Part shown: positions 13,301 through 25,300 of the stretch, one piece after another
How the letters are laid out: each line of letters starts with the position of its first letter
Position numbering within the stretch: position 1 is the stretch's first letter
Source: Malurus cyaneus samueli
Taxonomy: Eukaryota; Chordata; Aves; Passeriformes; Maluridae
Assembly: GCA_009741485.1 (NCBI GenBank)
Contig: CM019214.1
Span: forward strand, 27,418,081-27,482,080
DNA: 64,000 nucleotides
Direction: 5' to 3'
Program-made: the position numbers and the translations under genes
Notes under the pieces: model-generated
Database searches by the model: none
What the model was told of the DNA's origin: nothing
The model's input: only the letters and a program-made list of their open reading frames with translations

Positions 13301-16300
13301 AAAAAAGAAAATAAGGTAACATATGCTAAGAGCAAAAAACTCCAGAGAGATCTTGTGGAGAACTCCTCTTCCCATTGGGATGAAAGAAATGCTAGTCCTA
13401 CAGGAATAGTTGTGGGTTCTGCCCCAAACAGTTTGCTTATCAGAAGTTCAAGATATATCCCAGTTGGAAGGAGAAATCAGAACCTATTCATTAGTTGTTC
13501 CATAATAGATTTAAAAATACAAACTTGCAAGGTCACTTACATAAAGCCTGAGATACCATATGCTCAACACATTCCAGAACACCAAACACATGAATCACTG
13601 CAGTTATATTCATAAAAATACTCTTCTACTCCCCCAGCACATCACACAACGATGTAGTTAAAGGAACTTTTTTCAGGTGGCAGTTGATTTAAGAGGTTCT
13701 TGCATTTGCTGCTTCTTCTTGCCCCATAGTTCTAATCAATCACTTCCTCAGCTGTGCTGGTTTAATTCTATGGAAGGGAGCCAGCCACCAAAACAGGTTT
13801 AAAAACCTTAAACAACAAACGAACAAAAGCCCACCAACAATAAAATTGTTTGAAAATAACTCTTGGGTTGTTTCAGTGATGTATCTGTTGCTTCAGCACT
13901 GCTGAGGGGGCAGTGACCTTCTGTTCAGTGACAGAAGTGAGCAGCCAAAGGCGGGCAAAGGAAGAGCTCCTAAACCAGCTTTGCAACCTGAGACTACCAA
14001 CTGATCAAGCTGGATTCTTAGAGAACAGTGACAGAAGAGACATAACTGAGCATGCCACCATAAAGTGTCCTTCTCAGAAACCTCTGCATGGTTTCTAAGC
14101 AGAAAAGAAAATCAGTAGCTGTGTGAAGATGTCTACATAACAGTGACAAAGTTATGAATGTCCCAAGTCATCCATGGGAGAGATGCATGAGGTGGGCTGG
14201 GGCCTGCATGCAGGGACTATATTATATCTTTAATTATTAGACCTTCTGAAAAGTCTTTTTAAAAGATCCATAATACTAAAAATACTAAAGCTGAATATTA
14301 TCAAAACAAATTTTAGTAAGTCAAGCTTTTTTGACTCGGCTTTACTGAAATGCAGTTCTTCCCTACCCCTTTTTAAAAGTTTTCTGTGCATATTCTGTGT
14401 GAGTGTATATGTATTTATAGTTGTAGAGTTATAAATGGCATAAATCCTCACGTAGGGTTGCATTGTTTGCACAAGCTTTCAGACTCAGTAAGCCTGTGAG
14501 GTTTTTCCTCACTTTCACTGGAGCTAGACAAGAAAGCCTCAGTGGAACTGACAGAATAAGCCATTCTTAAATAAACAGTGGTGAAAGATGAAGCGAAACC
14601 TCCATGCCTTGGTATTTAAAATTAGGTCATTTGGCAGGAAAATTTTCAATTTACCCAAGTTACTAATCAATGCAGAAAAACTTTTGTTTTTTCCATAAAA
14701 TGAATTCCATTTGCTTAAGGAAGTTAAGTGTTCTGAACACTGAATTCTAGAATAGATGGGGATGCATGGAAGGTAGAATTCAACTGTGATCAGTATGTTT
14801 GATAGAAGCTTCTTCAAGAAGATAATACTTCTTCAAGGAGAAAAATATGGGAAAAGCCAGTATTATTTTGTATGTTTTAAGTCTCTCAGCTTGTCAATGC
14901 ACTTTGTTTTACAGAAGTAGAAATTTAAAAAATGCTCTCCTCTGAAAGGGTTAAAACTCTCTTTTGATTCACAAATCAAAATCTGCTATAACTTACTTTT
15001 CAATGAAGGATAGATTTTTTTTAATCTATTGGTTTTAGAAATAAACAGCAGGAATTACAGGAATTAATAGTTATCTTTTCCTACTATTTGATGGAAAGGC
15101 TAGCAGCTGGTGTCTTTAGAACTGCTGTGTGTAAAATAAGAACTCGGTCATCAGTGCAAGGGCCTTTTTCTTCTCTTATAAGAAGGTATTAGTCCGCAAA
15201 CTGAGCTCCCTACAAGTTCTGTTTCAGTAAACAGAGTGAAAGCCAAAAGAAGCCATTTCCCCACAGGCAGCACTGTGGGCTCTGATTTCCTGGGGAGGAT
15301 GGGATGGCTGAGGATGGCTGATGTGATCAGACTCAGCCCCTAGCCCTACTGCTTCCAAGGGCTGAGTTTGCTCATCCATATGAGAGGGCAAAGGGTACAT
15401 CTTACTGCTGTCTGCAGCTGCTCCATGGAAGGATGTAAACCACCCTGGAAGCTCTGCTCAGCTGGTACTCAGTCACTGTCACTATCTTTGAATCATCTGG
15501 AAAGTTCAGGTAGTGCTCTGAGGGACTTCAGCACCCAACTCAGAGGTGGAGGGAGCTCACTGAGTATCAGAGTTGAAGTGGCTTATTTAGATCTCCTCAC
15601 TTATGCCTCTCTTTCATAGTCAGTTACAGCTCAGGAAGGTCCCGCTCATGTCTGGTTTTGTTGTCTTCTTCTCTCTCCAGGACTCTTAACTGCCAAATTG
15701 TTGAGTTTTTTCAGTGATCTTACATCAAAGCCCACATTGTGAATGTATACCAGACAAAAGAGACAATTTATCTGTAGGTACTCTACCATCTTCTCTCTCT
15801 TCGGCCTCAGAGCTCATTCCCGTTTGGTCTCGTGCCTTCTGTTTTCCATCCTTCCAGATAAAACAGTAGTCTGGGCTGTTATTGCCCTGACTGCCTCCAA
15901 GTCCTCTCCTCTGGCCTCAGCAGAGACACTGGCATCTGCACAGTGCTGCTGCAGGGATGGCTTTGATTTACTGCTACAATCACATCATCCTCAGTGTCAC
16001 CTCCCAACTACGCTTTTGCTTTGTTCATTGCGTCAGCCTCTAAGCCCTCATCTGCAAATCCCATCCAGAGAAATAATTTACTCTTAAATAACTTAAATAA
16101 CGCTACTGAGCTGCTTAACATTTCCTCCAGGATGGAGCTCCAGCAGTGCAGAATACTGAACTTCAGGTTTGGGAGAGGAAATTAGAAGTTGTAGCGTATA
16201 CAATGTTAAATTAGGATGGGTATGCATAGGTTCAGTGTAAAACCAAATAGGAATGAAATAGTTTCTGAGAAAGATTAATTATGTTATTACTTTATGACAT

Positions 16301-16324
16301 GTTAAATTTTCTCACTGGGTTTTG
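10380..16324. other. Non-coding stretch, no gene seen
   Basis: AT-rich unique-looking sequence. Open frames up to 120 codons (13253-13615 plus; 15743-16087 plus) have unrecognisable translations with no conserved motif. A perfect 10-bp tandem pair (GGATGGCTGA twice) lies at 15302-15321. No interspersed repeat was recognised. Confidence 0.55.
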
Positions 16325-16344
16325 NNNNNNNNNNNNNNNNNNNN
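16325..16344. other. Assembly gap of 20 N
   Basis: Twenty N characters are present. Such short fixed-size runs usually mark a gap of unknown true length, so distances across this point should not be trusted. The right edge is a run of ten G, a common reason for local assembly failure. Confidence 0.98.
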
Positions 16345-16354
16345 GGGGGGGGGG
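16345..16354. repeat. G10 homopolymer at gap edge
   Basis: Ten consecutive G directly follow the N run, and the next bases are T then GG. It may be the visible end of a longer G-rich tract hidden in the gap, or sequencing error at the end of a contig. Confidence 0.9.
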
Positions 16355-16366
16355 TGGAAACAGGGA

Positions 16367-16409
16367 TTTTGTAAAACAGCTTTTGTAAAAAAACAGCTTT
16401 TGTAAAAAC
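16367..16409. repeat. Short tandem repeat, unit TTTTGTAAAACAGC
   Basis: Three adjacent units begin with TTTTGTAAAA at 16367, 16381 and 16398. The second has three extra A and the third is cut short after the A run. It lies just to the right of the assembly gap, so the array could extend into unseen sequence or be a local assembly artefact. Confidence 0.85.
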
Positions 16410-19400
16410 TTCTGTGCTACTTAAACTCCTAAGTACTTCACTTGACTCTTAGAAAGCCTCTGACTGAGCTGCATGTGACCCCAGGAGGGATATAGCAGTG
16501 CACAGTGGCAGTAAGCCTTAGACATAAAACCCTCCTTGAAATACTGTCTACTTACATCCTGTTCTGACTTCAAAAGCTAAATGTTACGTTTCTTTTAGCA
16601 AAAGGGCTTAAAACGGAGACAAAAAGGACAACAGCACTTTCCAATTTTTTACAATGACACATATGTATGTGCAAATTTCTGTGTTTATTATGTACCGATA
16701 CAGAAACTTGACAAAGCATTAATTTTGTATATAGCACTTCTGAGCTGTGTTTGATGTAGTGTGGCATTTGGCTACAATTCAAGATGTGGCTTGATATTTA
16801 TATGCTATTTTACATTGAAATATGATTGCATGCTTTTAGATTTACAAAACTCCAGTCTTGCCAGGAAATTCTTGCCTGCAAAGCTATTTTAGGACTTTAT
16901 CAGTTAAAAGGCTTAAGAGCTAAATTTTGTCTTCACATTGACTTAAATGGATACTGCAGATGCAATATTCACAGGCAAGCTTTGGCCTTAACTTTGATTT
17001 AATTGTTTAGCACAGTTAGAAATACATACCTAAAAATCCAGGGTGATTAATGAGACTGGTAACAGTTTGAGAACTCCTAAAATTTCTCTGATGCTTGGAA
17101 AAAGCTCTAAATTTCTTCCTCTGACATATTGCACAAACAATATCTTTAATCCCCATGTGTGTTCTGTTTGTCACAAATACAGATGATTTAAAAGTTTTGA
17201 TGAAAAACTGGCTTCCAGAAAAATATTTTCACATAGGTTATTTCCTTTTTTCACTTTTTCTTAGGGACTAGTTAAACAGCTGAAATGGAATATTTTGTTC
17301 AGAACCAAACGGTTTTAGTATTGCACAGAAAATTTGAAATACACCTGATTTTATTTATTTTTCCACTCAGACCAGATTTTGTAGCTCCTTAGCAAAATTC
17401 TGTGGAAAATATTTACCATCTTCTAACTGACCTGGAGATCTGAGCCAGAAGAGCACAGACACTTGGTCAGTAGCAGCTCCTGGCAACCATTACACAGTTA
17501 GCAGCCCGTTAGAATCCCCCAGAAATGCAAGCCTTAATATAGGAAAATAAATATGTTTTCAACCCAAACCACTCCAGAAAACACTGAAAATGTGAACTGG
17601 GAGTAAATCCATGCATTGTTCCTTTACTGACTGTGTAGACTGTCTGAAATAAAGCCTGGAGAGATGAGGGTGACTAGATCACAGCATACTAACACAAAAT
17701 CCTAACACGACCATTCAAGTCTTAACATCAAATGAATCATAACTGTTTATCATTTTAGCAGCAGCATTCCACTAATGTGCATGCATTATGATCCTCAACC
17801 ACATGTCAATCTTCTCTGTGTGAAGACTGCCAGAACCTCCCCCAAACCTGAAAAACATAACACATTGATTTTTGTGTCACTTAGAAGCAAAGTCACAGAG
17901 GCCTTGTTGCATAAACTGCTAATTAACACCAAACAAAAGGCTAGTCTTTGCCCTAAGGAACTTGCAGTGTAATTATGACTGGAGTCAGCATGTAAATACC
18001 AACAGAAAATAAATGAACATAAGGGTTCACTTAAGATTTCTCCAGGGAAGCTGGTTTAAGAGATTCCCATCTTCTTTCATTTGAGCTGTTCCTTTGTAGG
18101 ATTGACGTGATCCCATTTAAAAAATACCACCACTGCTCTTAGGGCAGTGCTAGGGGCAGTGTTGGGGGTTGCTATTAGCTTGGATCTTTTCACTTTTCAG
18201 GTCTGGAATGTAACCCTGAAGAGAGCTGGATCAGCAAACCCGACGGGATGGCAGGCAGTGTCCCACACACAGGCTGTTGGTGCTTCAGCCTCAGACTCGC
18301 TGGTGCAATGGGATTGAGCAGGGCACAGCTGCCAAAGAACAAAACAACACAGCAGGGTCACAGGGGGCAGCTCAGGGAGCAGCAGGGTTGGTGTGCCAGC
18401 TCCAGGGAAGAGTTTCAGCACCATTATGGTGTCCTTGCACAAGGAAATAGCAGCACTGAATGCACTTAGTACTCGCTTGAAGCATAGCAGGTGAAGGTCA
18501 GAGTCCTTGGCAAGGAAGAGGGGAGCCAACAGTGCTTTACTGCATGAAGACAAGGAAGGAGGAAAAATGGACCAGTCTAGAAGACAAATCCTGGTCAGTT
18601 AGGTACTGGCTCCATATCAGACACTGTCACTACATGATGTTGAAGTGAAATGGTCAAGAGCTGAAATCCTGTTGTTTCATCTTAAAGCTATGAATGTGCA
18701 TTTGTTTGAACACTTCAGAAAGAAGGAGCACATTAAGTCAAACAGCAGAATTTCCTATATTTTGCAGCAGAACGGGACAAATTTCAGCACTGTGATATAT
18801 GGCAAACTGCACCTAGATTACCATGTCCTGGCTGTGGGACAGGATACCTAATTCTTTCTTTTATTGTCACACAGATAAAGGAGCAGCATTGTCTTCTCAT
18901 TATAACATGCCTGACTTAAGGGATACTTGTTATCACAGTGACATTTTCCTGTAGACCTTACACATACAGTAGCTGTTATAAAAGGTAGAAAGAACTCCTC
19001 TCTGAGTGTATTATCAATACACACCAACTGGGCTTTGCTGAATACCCCTGTAATTGTTATATTTTGTTCAGCTTATGAAAAAACCTCTACAGACCACCAC
19101 GAATTTATGGCACGTCAGCTTTCAACTTGTTTGTAAAGGTTTAAAGACAGGAGTTAAATTCCCCGGATTAAAATTAATTTTAAATGCCTTAATGGGGTGA
19201 GCTCTCTTACTGAAGACTGATGTGCCTGCAGGCTTTATAAAACACTGGCATTCTAGGATGCAGAGATATTTTCTGAGTCAGGTTGCTAAAGGATATCACA
19301 CACCAGTGGCAATTACCATTCTCCCTTTTGCGGTCACATGCAATGCCATAAAAAGGGCCCCAGACTTCCTTATTTAATTGCCTGGTTTCTTTTCATCTCA

Positions 19401-22261
19401 AGCACAGGGCAGAAGAAATGCATTTAGCTCACCCTTGTAAAATGGCACATATTTTCTTACTGTTACGCCTTTGAAATATCGTACATGACAGTGAATATTT
19501 AGCAAACTTCATGAATGGTAGACTTGTAAACAGCCCTGTCCTGGGGATATTTATTGGCACAAAGCTTCAGTGGCATCATGCTTCAGTGGTACTGAAGAGG
19601 TAAGACAAGTTTGTACCGGTGGATGTGAGTGTGTGCAGACTTTTCCCTTTCAGAAGGCTGACTTGTGTCCTAGTCTGGTTACCTCAGGACCATGCAATTC
19701 ATGTGAAAGTCAAACATTTGCACACTTTTCATTAGACGGTTTTGAATAAAGAGAGATGATAATGCCACTTTGTAGCACTGTTATCTTACTGCAATTTGAC
19801 AGGTGATACAGGTTCTGGAACACAGTGTGATCTTGGGCCAATTGCTTCATGGAATGCAAAAATTGCATGGTTTTACCTCAGTTCAGCTGTGTATCAGGAA
19901 GAGCAGAAATTGTGGAAATCCTATCAGTCCCACAGAAAATAGCCAGAGAATATCTGATGAACATGCTAAACTGAGGTGAAGTATTTAGTATTGTTATACA
20001 ATTCAGAATCAATGCAACATGTTGAAACCTTTCACTAGATAGTGAAAGTTCTCAGAGTCCTAAGTGACAAGTCCTAACCTCAGTGACAAAGACACTGCCA
20101 AGATGTCTAAATGATGTCTAAATATCTATATGCTGACACATACTGATGATAACAGTCACTCAGCATAAGATGAAGCAGGAATTATGTGAGACAGGTGGGG
20201 AGAAGCTGAGGAAAGAAGACATGGTCAGAGAAAGGAAACAAAACTTAGAACAATGTGAAGTGAGTCTTGCTGCAGTCTCTTCCAGTAAGAGCCAAGGTTG
20301 ATGCACTGGGCAAAGCAGCTCGAGCTCAAGCAGCTGGCATCAGATTGCTGCAAAGCACTGGGCCCTGCACATTCCTTTTATCTGGCTGTGAGCTCTGTTC
20401 AGAGGCAGAAATTCTGCAGGGAGAATTGGTCTGTGTGTGCTAACCAGTGGCACCATAAGCTGCCTTCCCTGCCCCCTGTGCTGACCCACCAGTCTGTCCC
20501 CCATGCAGAAGGGCAGTGGGACCATTCCATGCTGCCATTGCCTGCCTGCTCATCTCCTTCTTTCCACATAGCTACAGCAGGGCCTGGAAAATGCTGCTGT
20601 GAAGATCAGCTTCTCCCAAGGAAGTGTCTCCCAGTCTGTATTTAGGCCTGCCCTACTGCTAGGCAAGCGATAAGGAATGTGTGTTCCTGTGATATCCAGG
20701 CAGCAGGATGTCAGTGACAGCTCCTACAGAAAAAAAAAGGAAATACGTTTTTTAAGATACATTTTCATGCCTCAGACAATAAGGGTTTTTTCTGTTAAAA
20801 GTTATGAAATAGTGTTTAATATTTGTTCATAATGAGATCTGGACTGTAAGATAGATTTTAAAAATCATTATTTTTTACCCATTTGGCTTATCAAAAAAAA
20901 GGGGGAGGGGGAGAGTACACACAAAGAAATAAAGATACAGGCTTTTAAAGTATATAATCACTCTGTTTTGCACAGAATGAATGAGTCAGAAGCTCAACGA
21001 GCTGCAGAAAAGAATTTCAGGGGAGGCATGAAAACAGTCCTCCTCCATATTTGGATAATTTCACTTATGCCTAGAAAAATAAAACCTCCGTATTATAAGA
21101 CTGAATATTTCCTTTTATATTTCTTCCTGTATAAATTCTTATGTCAGTTCCCTAACACAGATTGCCACCACACAACCAGTTGTTGTGGTGCTAAAAAGGA
21201 TTCAGAGGTGAAAGAATTAAAAGGAAGTAAAAGACAACCAAAACCTTCACGGATGAGGTCAGCACTCCCTCTCTGCAGGGGGAAATGGTGAAGAGCCCAC
21301 TCTCAGGGCTGTCACTGTCACACTTTTGGGATTTACTGGCTCTGGGACCTGCCAGCTGAGCTACTTGGACATTCAGTGCCTGACCCACATCCATCACAAC
21401 CAGAGCAAAGCTGAAACGGGGTAAAAAGTGCTGGCACAAGCAAATCTCCACAGGGGACAGCGGTGGGGATTGCCAAGCACTCCCACTTGAGACATTGCTG
21501 CTGTCAGAGGAGGACGTGTGGTCGGGTCTCTTGGAGCTGAAATCTGCTGGGAGACCTAACAGTCTTTAAAGTGGAGGTTTCTATTGCTGGATTTGTGCTT
21601 TGCTCAAATGGTACCTAACAAGCTCTACCCCAGGGTAGAGAGAAAAACACCTGAAATTAACTCCTCTTGGTGATATTAGCATAAGACAGTAGGTGCACAG
21701 AACATGAATGCAACTACTAAGTGCAAACAAAAATGCAAATGTTTAAACACACTGTGTTCCACTGTATTTAATACAAGAGCTGGTATCTCGAGCAATCTTT
21801 TGAGGAACTCATTTTTGCAGTTGAAATAGCTGAGAAGCTTCTTTTGGATTTTATATTTATTTATTTACACATCAGTTGTGCTTAATATTGCACTCAGAGC
21901 CAAACTGTGCCTAGGGATGTCCAGATGTTGAGTCCAAGAGCACTTGTAAGGGGGCATAGGTTTTTAATCCTGAATCTCTAAAGGCCAAGCACAGCTTTAC
22001 TCACATTGCTGTAGAAGGAATACCCAAAAGATATGTTGGGCAAACCTTCTAAGAATATGTAATATATTTTTTTAAACTAGCCAGCAAAAAACTCCCTGCC
22101 TTTTGGATGAGAATGCCTTCTTCAGGCCTGAAATCAAAGCCTTTTTATTGTCTTCAGTAGATGTTACATTAGGATTAGATAGGTGTGGGAAGTTGTTTCT
22201 GCCTTGGGTGAGGATGAAAGATAACTGATTAAACAGGATCATCAGTTTACAGGATGAACCC
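16410..22261. other. Non-coding stretch, no gene seen
   Basis: No supported gene. Open frames of up to 118 codons (18197-18553 minus) and 115 codons (20298-20645 plus) are unrecognised. Small repeats include a G-rich trio at 18142-18168 (GGG, GGGG, GGGGG separated by CAGTG words), an 11-bp perfect tandem pair at 20102-20123 (GATGTCTAAAT twice), and GCTTCAGTGG repeated at 19564 and 19580. The second GCTTCAGTGG copy also forms a 7-bp hairpin (19581-19597). A purine tract lies near 20894-20915. Confidence 0.55.
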
Positions 22262-22356
22262 CTACAGAAGAGGGGAGGAGGAAATTTGCTGTGCCTGGGG
22301 GTGTGCCCCATTCTTCTGTAGATGTTTCTCAAAAAAAAAAAAAAAAAAAAAAAAAA
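22262..22356 (+). repeat. Nested inverted repeat followed by A26
   Basis: CTACAGAAGA at 22262-22271 is perfectly complementary to TCTTCTGTAG at 22312-22321. Inside the 40-base loop, TGGGG (22296-22300) pairs with CCCCA (22306-22310) around GTGTG. Ten bases after the outer stem begins a run of 26 A (22331-22356), the longest homopolymer I saw. A stem-loop followed by a long A tract could be a retroposed structured RNA, or a chance hairpin beside a simple repeat. I do not recognise the RNA family and no flanking target-site duplication is evident. Confidence 0.6.
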
Positions 22357-25300
22357 CCAAGAATGTGCATTTATATGTTCATGTGTATATTTTAACTTCA
22401 TTATATATTTGGTGTCTTTGAGGACGATTCTCATTTGAGGCTCAATGCAAAAGTGAAATATTACAAATCATGTGGCACAAAGCAAGTGTTAACTTATGAA
22501 ACATGTCTGGTGACTTGTTGAAGGGAAGCACAAGGGTCTATAAAACAGACTCATGAAGTCTTATTGATTCCAGCAGATGATTCCCACTTTCCCCACAACT
22601 GAGACCCTACACCATAAATTTATGCACATTGTTTCCTATCTGTATTAACTGGGCAGCCTCCTCTGTGGTCAACTTGACTATTGTACTAGAAACAGAAAGG
22701 AAAAAAATACGCTGAAAAATTCAAATCCTCCCTACTTCATATCAAAGACTCCTCCTTCCCAAAACATGTGAGTATGAGGGATCTTCCCATTCTGCAAGTC
22801 CAATACTCAGAGGAATTCCTGTCTTAGAGACTAATGTACAACACCTTTTGCAGTGGGGCAGCACAAACTTAAATCCAGTTGAAAGATGGTAAGAGCTACC
22901 TACAGGTAGAGGTGTGCTTAAATCTAATGTATGCTCTAAATATCTTTCCTTCAGTGTATCCTGAAGCAGCAATTAAATATTCCTTTGCTCTGTGGCAGCT
23001 GTAATATTGAGATAATGCCCAACAAAGCAAGAGTAAAACAAAAGCTATGTGAACTGATGGGTTTCCCAAGGGCTTGCTTGCAGAAACAGGATCTGGTAGC
23101 ACTGATCTATTTTGCAGCTGGGTGTGAGACAGTCAAAAAGTGAGTGCAATGCCAGAAGGAAGAGAGAAAGACAAAAAAGTTGGCATTGTCTTCAGCCAGT
23201 AATTTTCTTGGTAAACAATGTTTTTTGGGGAATGAAGTACTAACCCAAAAGGACATGTCTGAATTCCTGAAAGCAGAAGGTGCCTCCTTCTTAATATTAC
23301 ATGTTCAGGAGGACAGAGCTTTGAATTTTTTCCTTTTTTTTTGTTTCTTTTGTTTTAAATATTTAAAGAAATTCCCTCCGCACAACTAGCTACTTCTGAG
23401 ATAAAACCACTCTGGGAGTTTCAAGTATCAGCACAGGGTGCTTGAACCAAGAAGAGAAACTTAGTTTCCATGGCAAATAGAAGCATCTTGCCGCCAGCTA
23501 GGATGCATTTGTCTAACCTGTTTTGCCTTCCCGAGTTTGCAGGCAGTGTGCAACAGAGCCAACTTGGTCATTCAAGCCCTTGTAGGGCACAGAGCTGGCA
23601 TGGCAGCTTTTCTTTCATCAGGTGAATTTTGACACAGGATCAGGGAGATGAAACTGTAAAGATTTTGCAATGTTTAATTAAGGAATTGTGTAAGTACATG
23701 CACAGCCACATGATGAACAAAGTAACCAGACATGAAAGACTTTATGTTTACACAATATGTACAGTAATAAAAAGAGTCATGTAAGGAGAGTGATACCTCC
23801 CTCCAACCTACTGGAAAACAGTGTATCCTGAATTACCTCTCCCTTTGCTTTTGTGAATACCCTCTTTTTTATTAGCAGCATCTTTATCAGAACTACCAGC
23901 AGAGCTGAGCCATACCAAACTGTTGATGAATAAAAAATGAGGATATTGTGCATTGCAAAAGGCATGGCACCTTGCAAACAGACACATTTTCTGTCAAATC
24001 AGCAAAATTACATGGCCTGATGGAAATGCAGAAATGGCTGGAGTTCCATGGGGACTTTACCACAATATCTGCAAACTTCCCAAGCCAACAGCTGGCTGGC
24101 TGCCCTTTGCCTGCAATGCTGCAGAGCCCAGGGGCACAGAGGTGACACCACAGAATGGGGACAGGGTACCCTTAGTGACACCATTCAGGGTTAATCTGCA
24201 GCAAGGCAGGTTACACTGCACCTGGCCAGCCCAGGAACTTTTGATTCTGAGGAAGGACTGGCTCTCACCAGGAAAGGTGGGCTCATGGGGATGGAGAAAT
24301 TCCTGGAATTTGAGACAAAGGAAGGTGACCAGATTTGAACAGCTTCTTGTATCTTAACCAGTGAGAGGGTGGAGAAATGACACGAAAGGATTATGTTTAT
24401 GAAGCAGATAACCTTCTACACAGCAGTACAGCCACACACAATTAACGTTGCTATGGCAAAATCTTTATGAAGAGTGAAGAGGTATGAAAAGAACCTGAGA
24501 AATTATCATTGGGAAATTTTCATCTCTACATCTTTGGTTCAGAAACCATACAAACATGACTAATTTTCCCAGTGTTAACATGCAGCTGCAGTCCATGGAG
24601 TTGCTGCTGCCCTTTCCCTTGTCCTCTCTCCGGATCTTTTCCTCTTTAAGATTGAACCAATTGGCTCAGTGGAAAATCATCTGACTACATTTGGGTAATA
24701 AATACTAAAGAGAAGTCATAAGAGTGAAATATATAAACAAATTATGTTGTAAAAGAAATTGAAAAGGTTTGTTAAAAAGATGTGTTACTATGGCATTTCA
24801 AATGGTTTAAAGAAAAAGGTATTTCAGAAAACAATCAAAGCTTTTTGATAAAAACTGTGATTCTCTTAGTGATGGTGAGCAGCTTCTTATTCAGTGAGAC
24901 CAGTCAGACTACTGACAGGTTATGAGATATCTGAAAGTCTATTGTAACTCAAGCAATAGGAACAACCAAAAGTCTTGAATCTTATTAAAAGTGGTGATGA
25001 CAAGATAAACTTCTTTCCTTAAATTTCAAAAGCATTTCCAAGGAGATTAAAAAGAATTTATTTCACCTTGTTCAAGAAGAACAACTTAAGAGATCACAGC
25101 TGAGTGAAAGAATAACTCTGGGGCAGTTTTTCCTCCTTTCTGGGGCAGGCAAGATCAATTGAAATCTTCCTTGAATTATTTGAGGACTATTTCTGGATTT
25201 AGTTTGGTTTCTTGCAGTATAATTGAGATTAAAACAAGGTCAGAGGGCTTCTTCACACTCCTCATTGGCTGTTGAATAAACATGAGTATATTCCATTTTT

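Noticed and set aside
18142..18168. G-quadruplex candidate
   Set aside because: Only three G-runs of three or more with 7-8 base loops. The usual pattern requires four runs.
22072..22434. Minus-strand 120-codon frame with a run of phenylalanines
   Set aside because: The phenylalanine run is simply the translated complement of the A26 tract.
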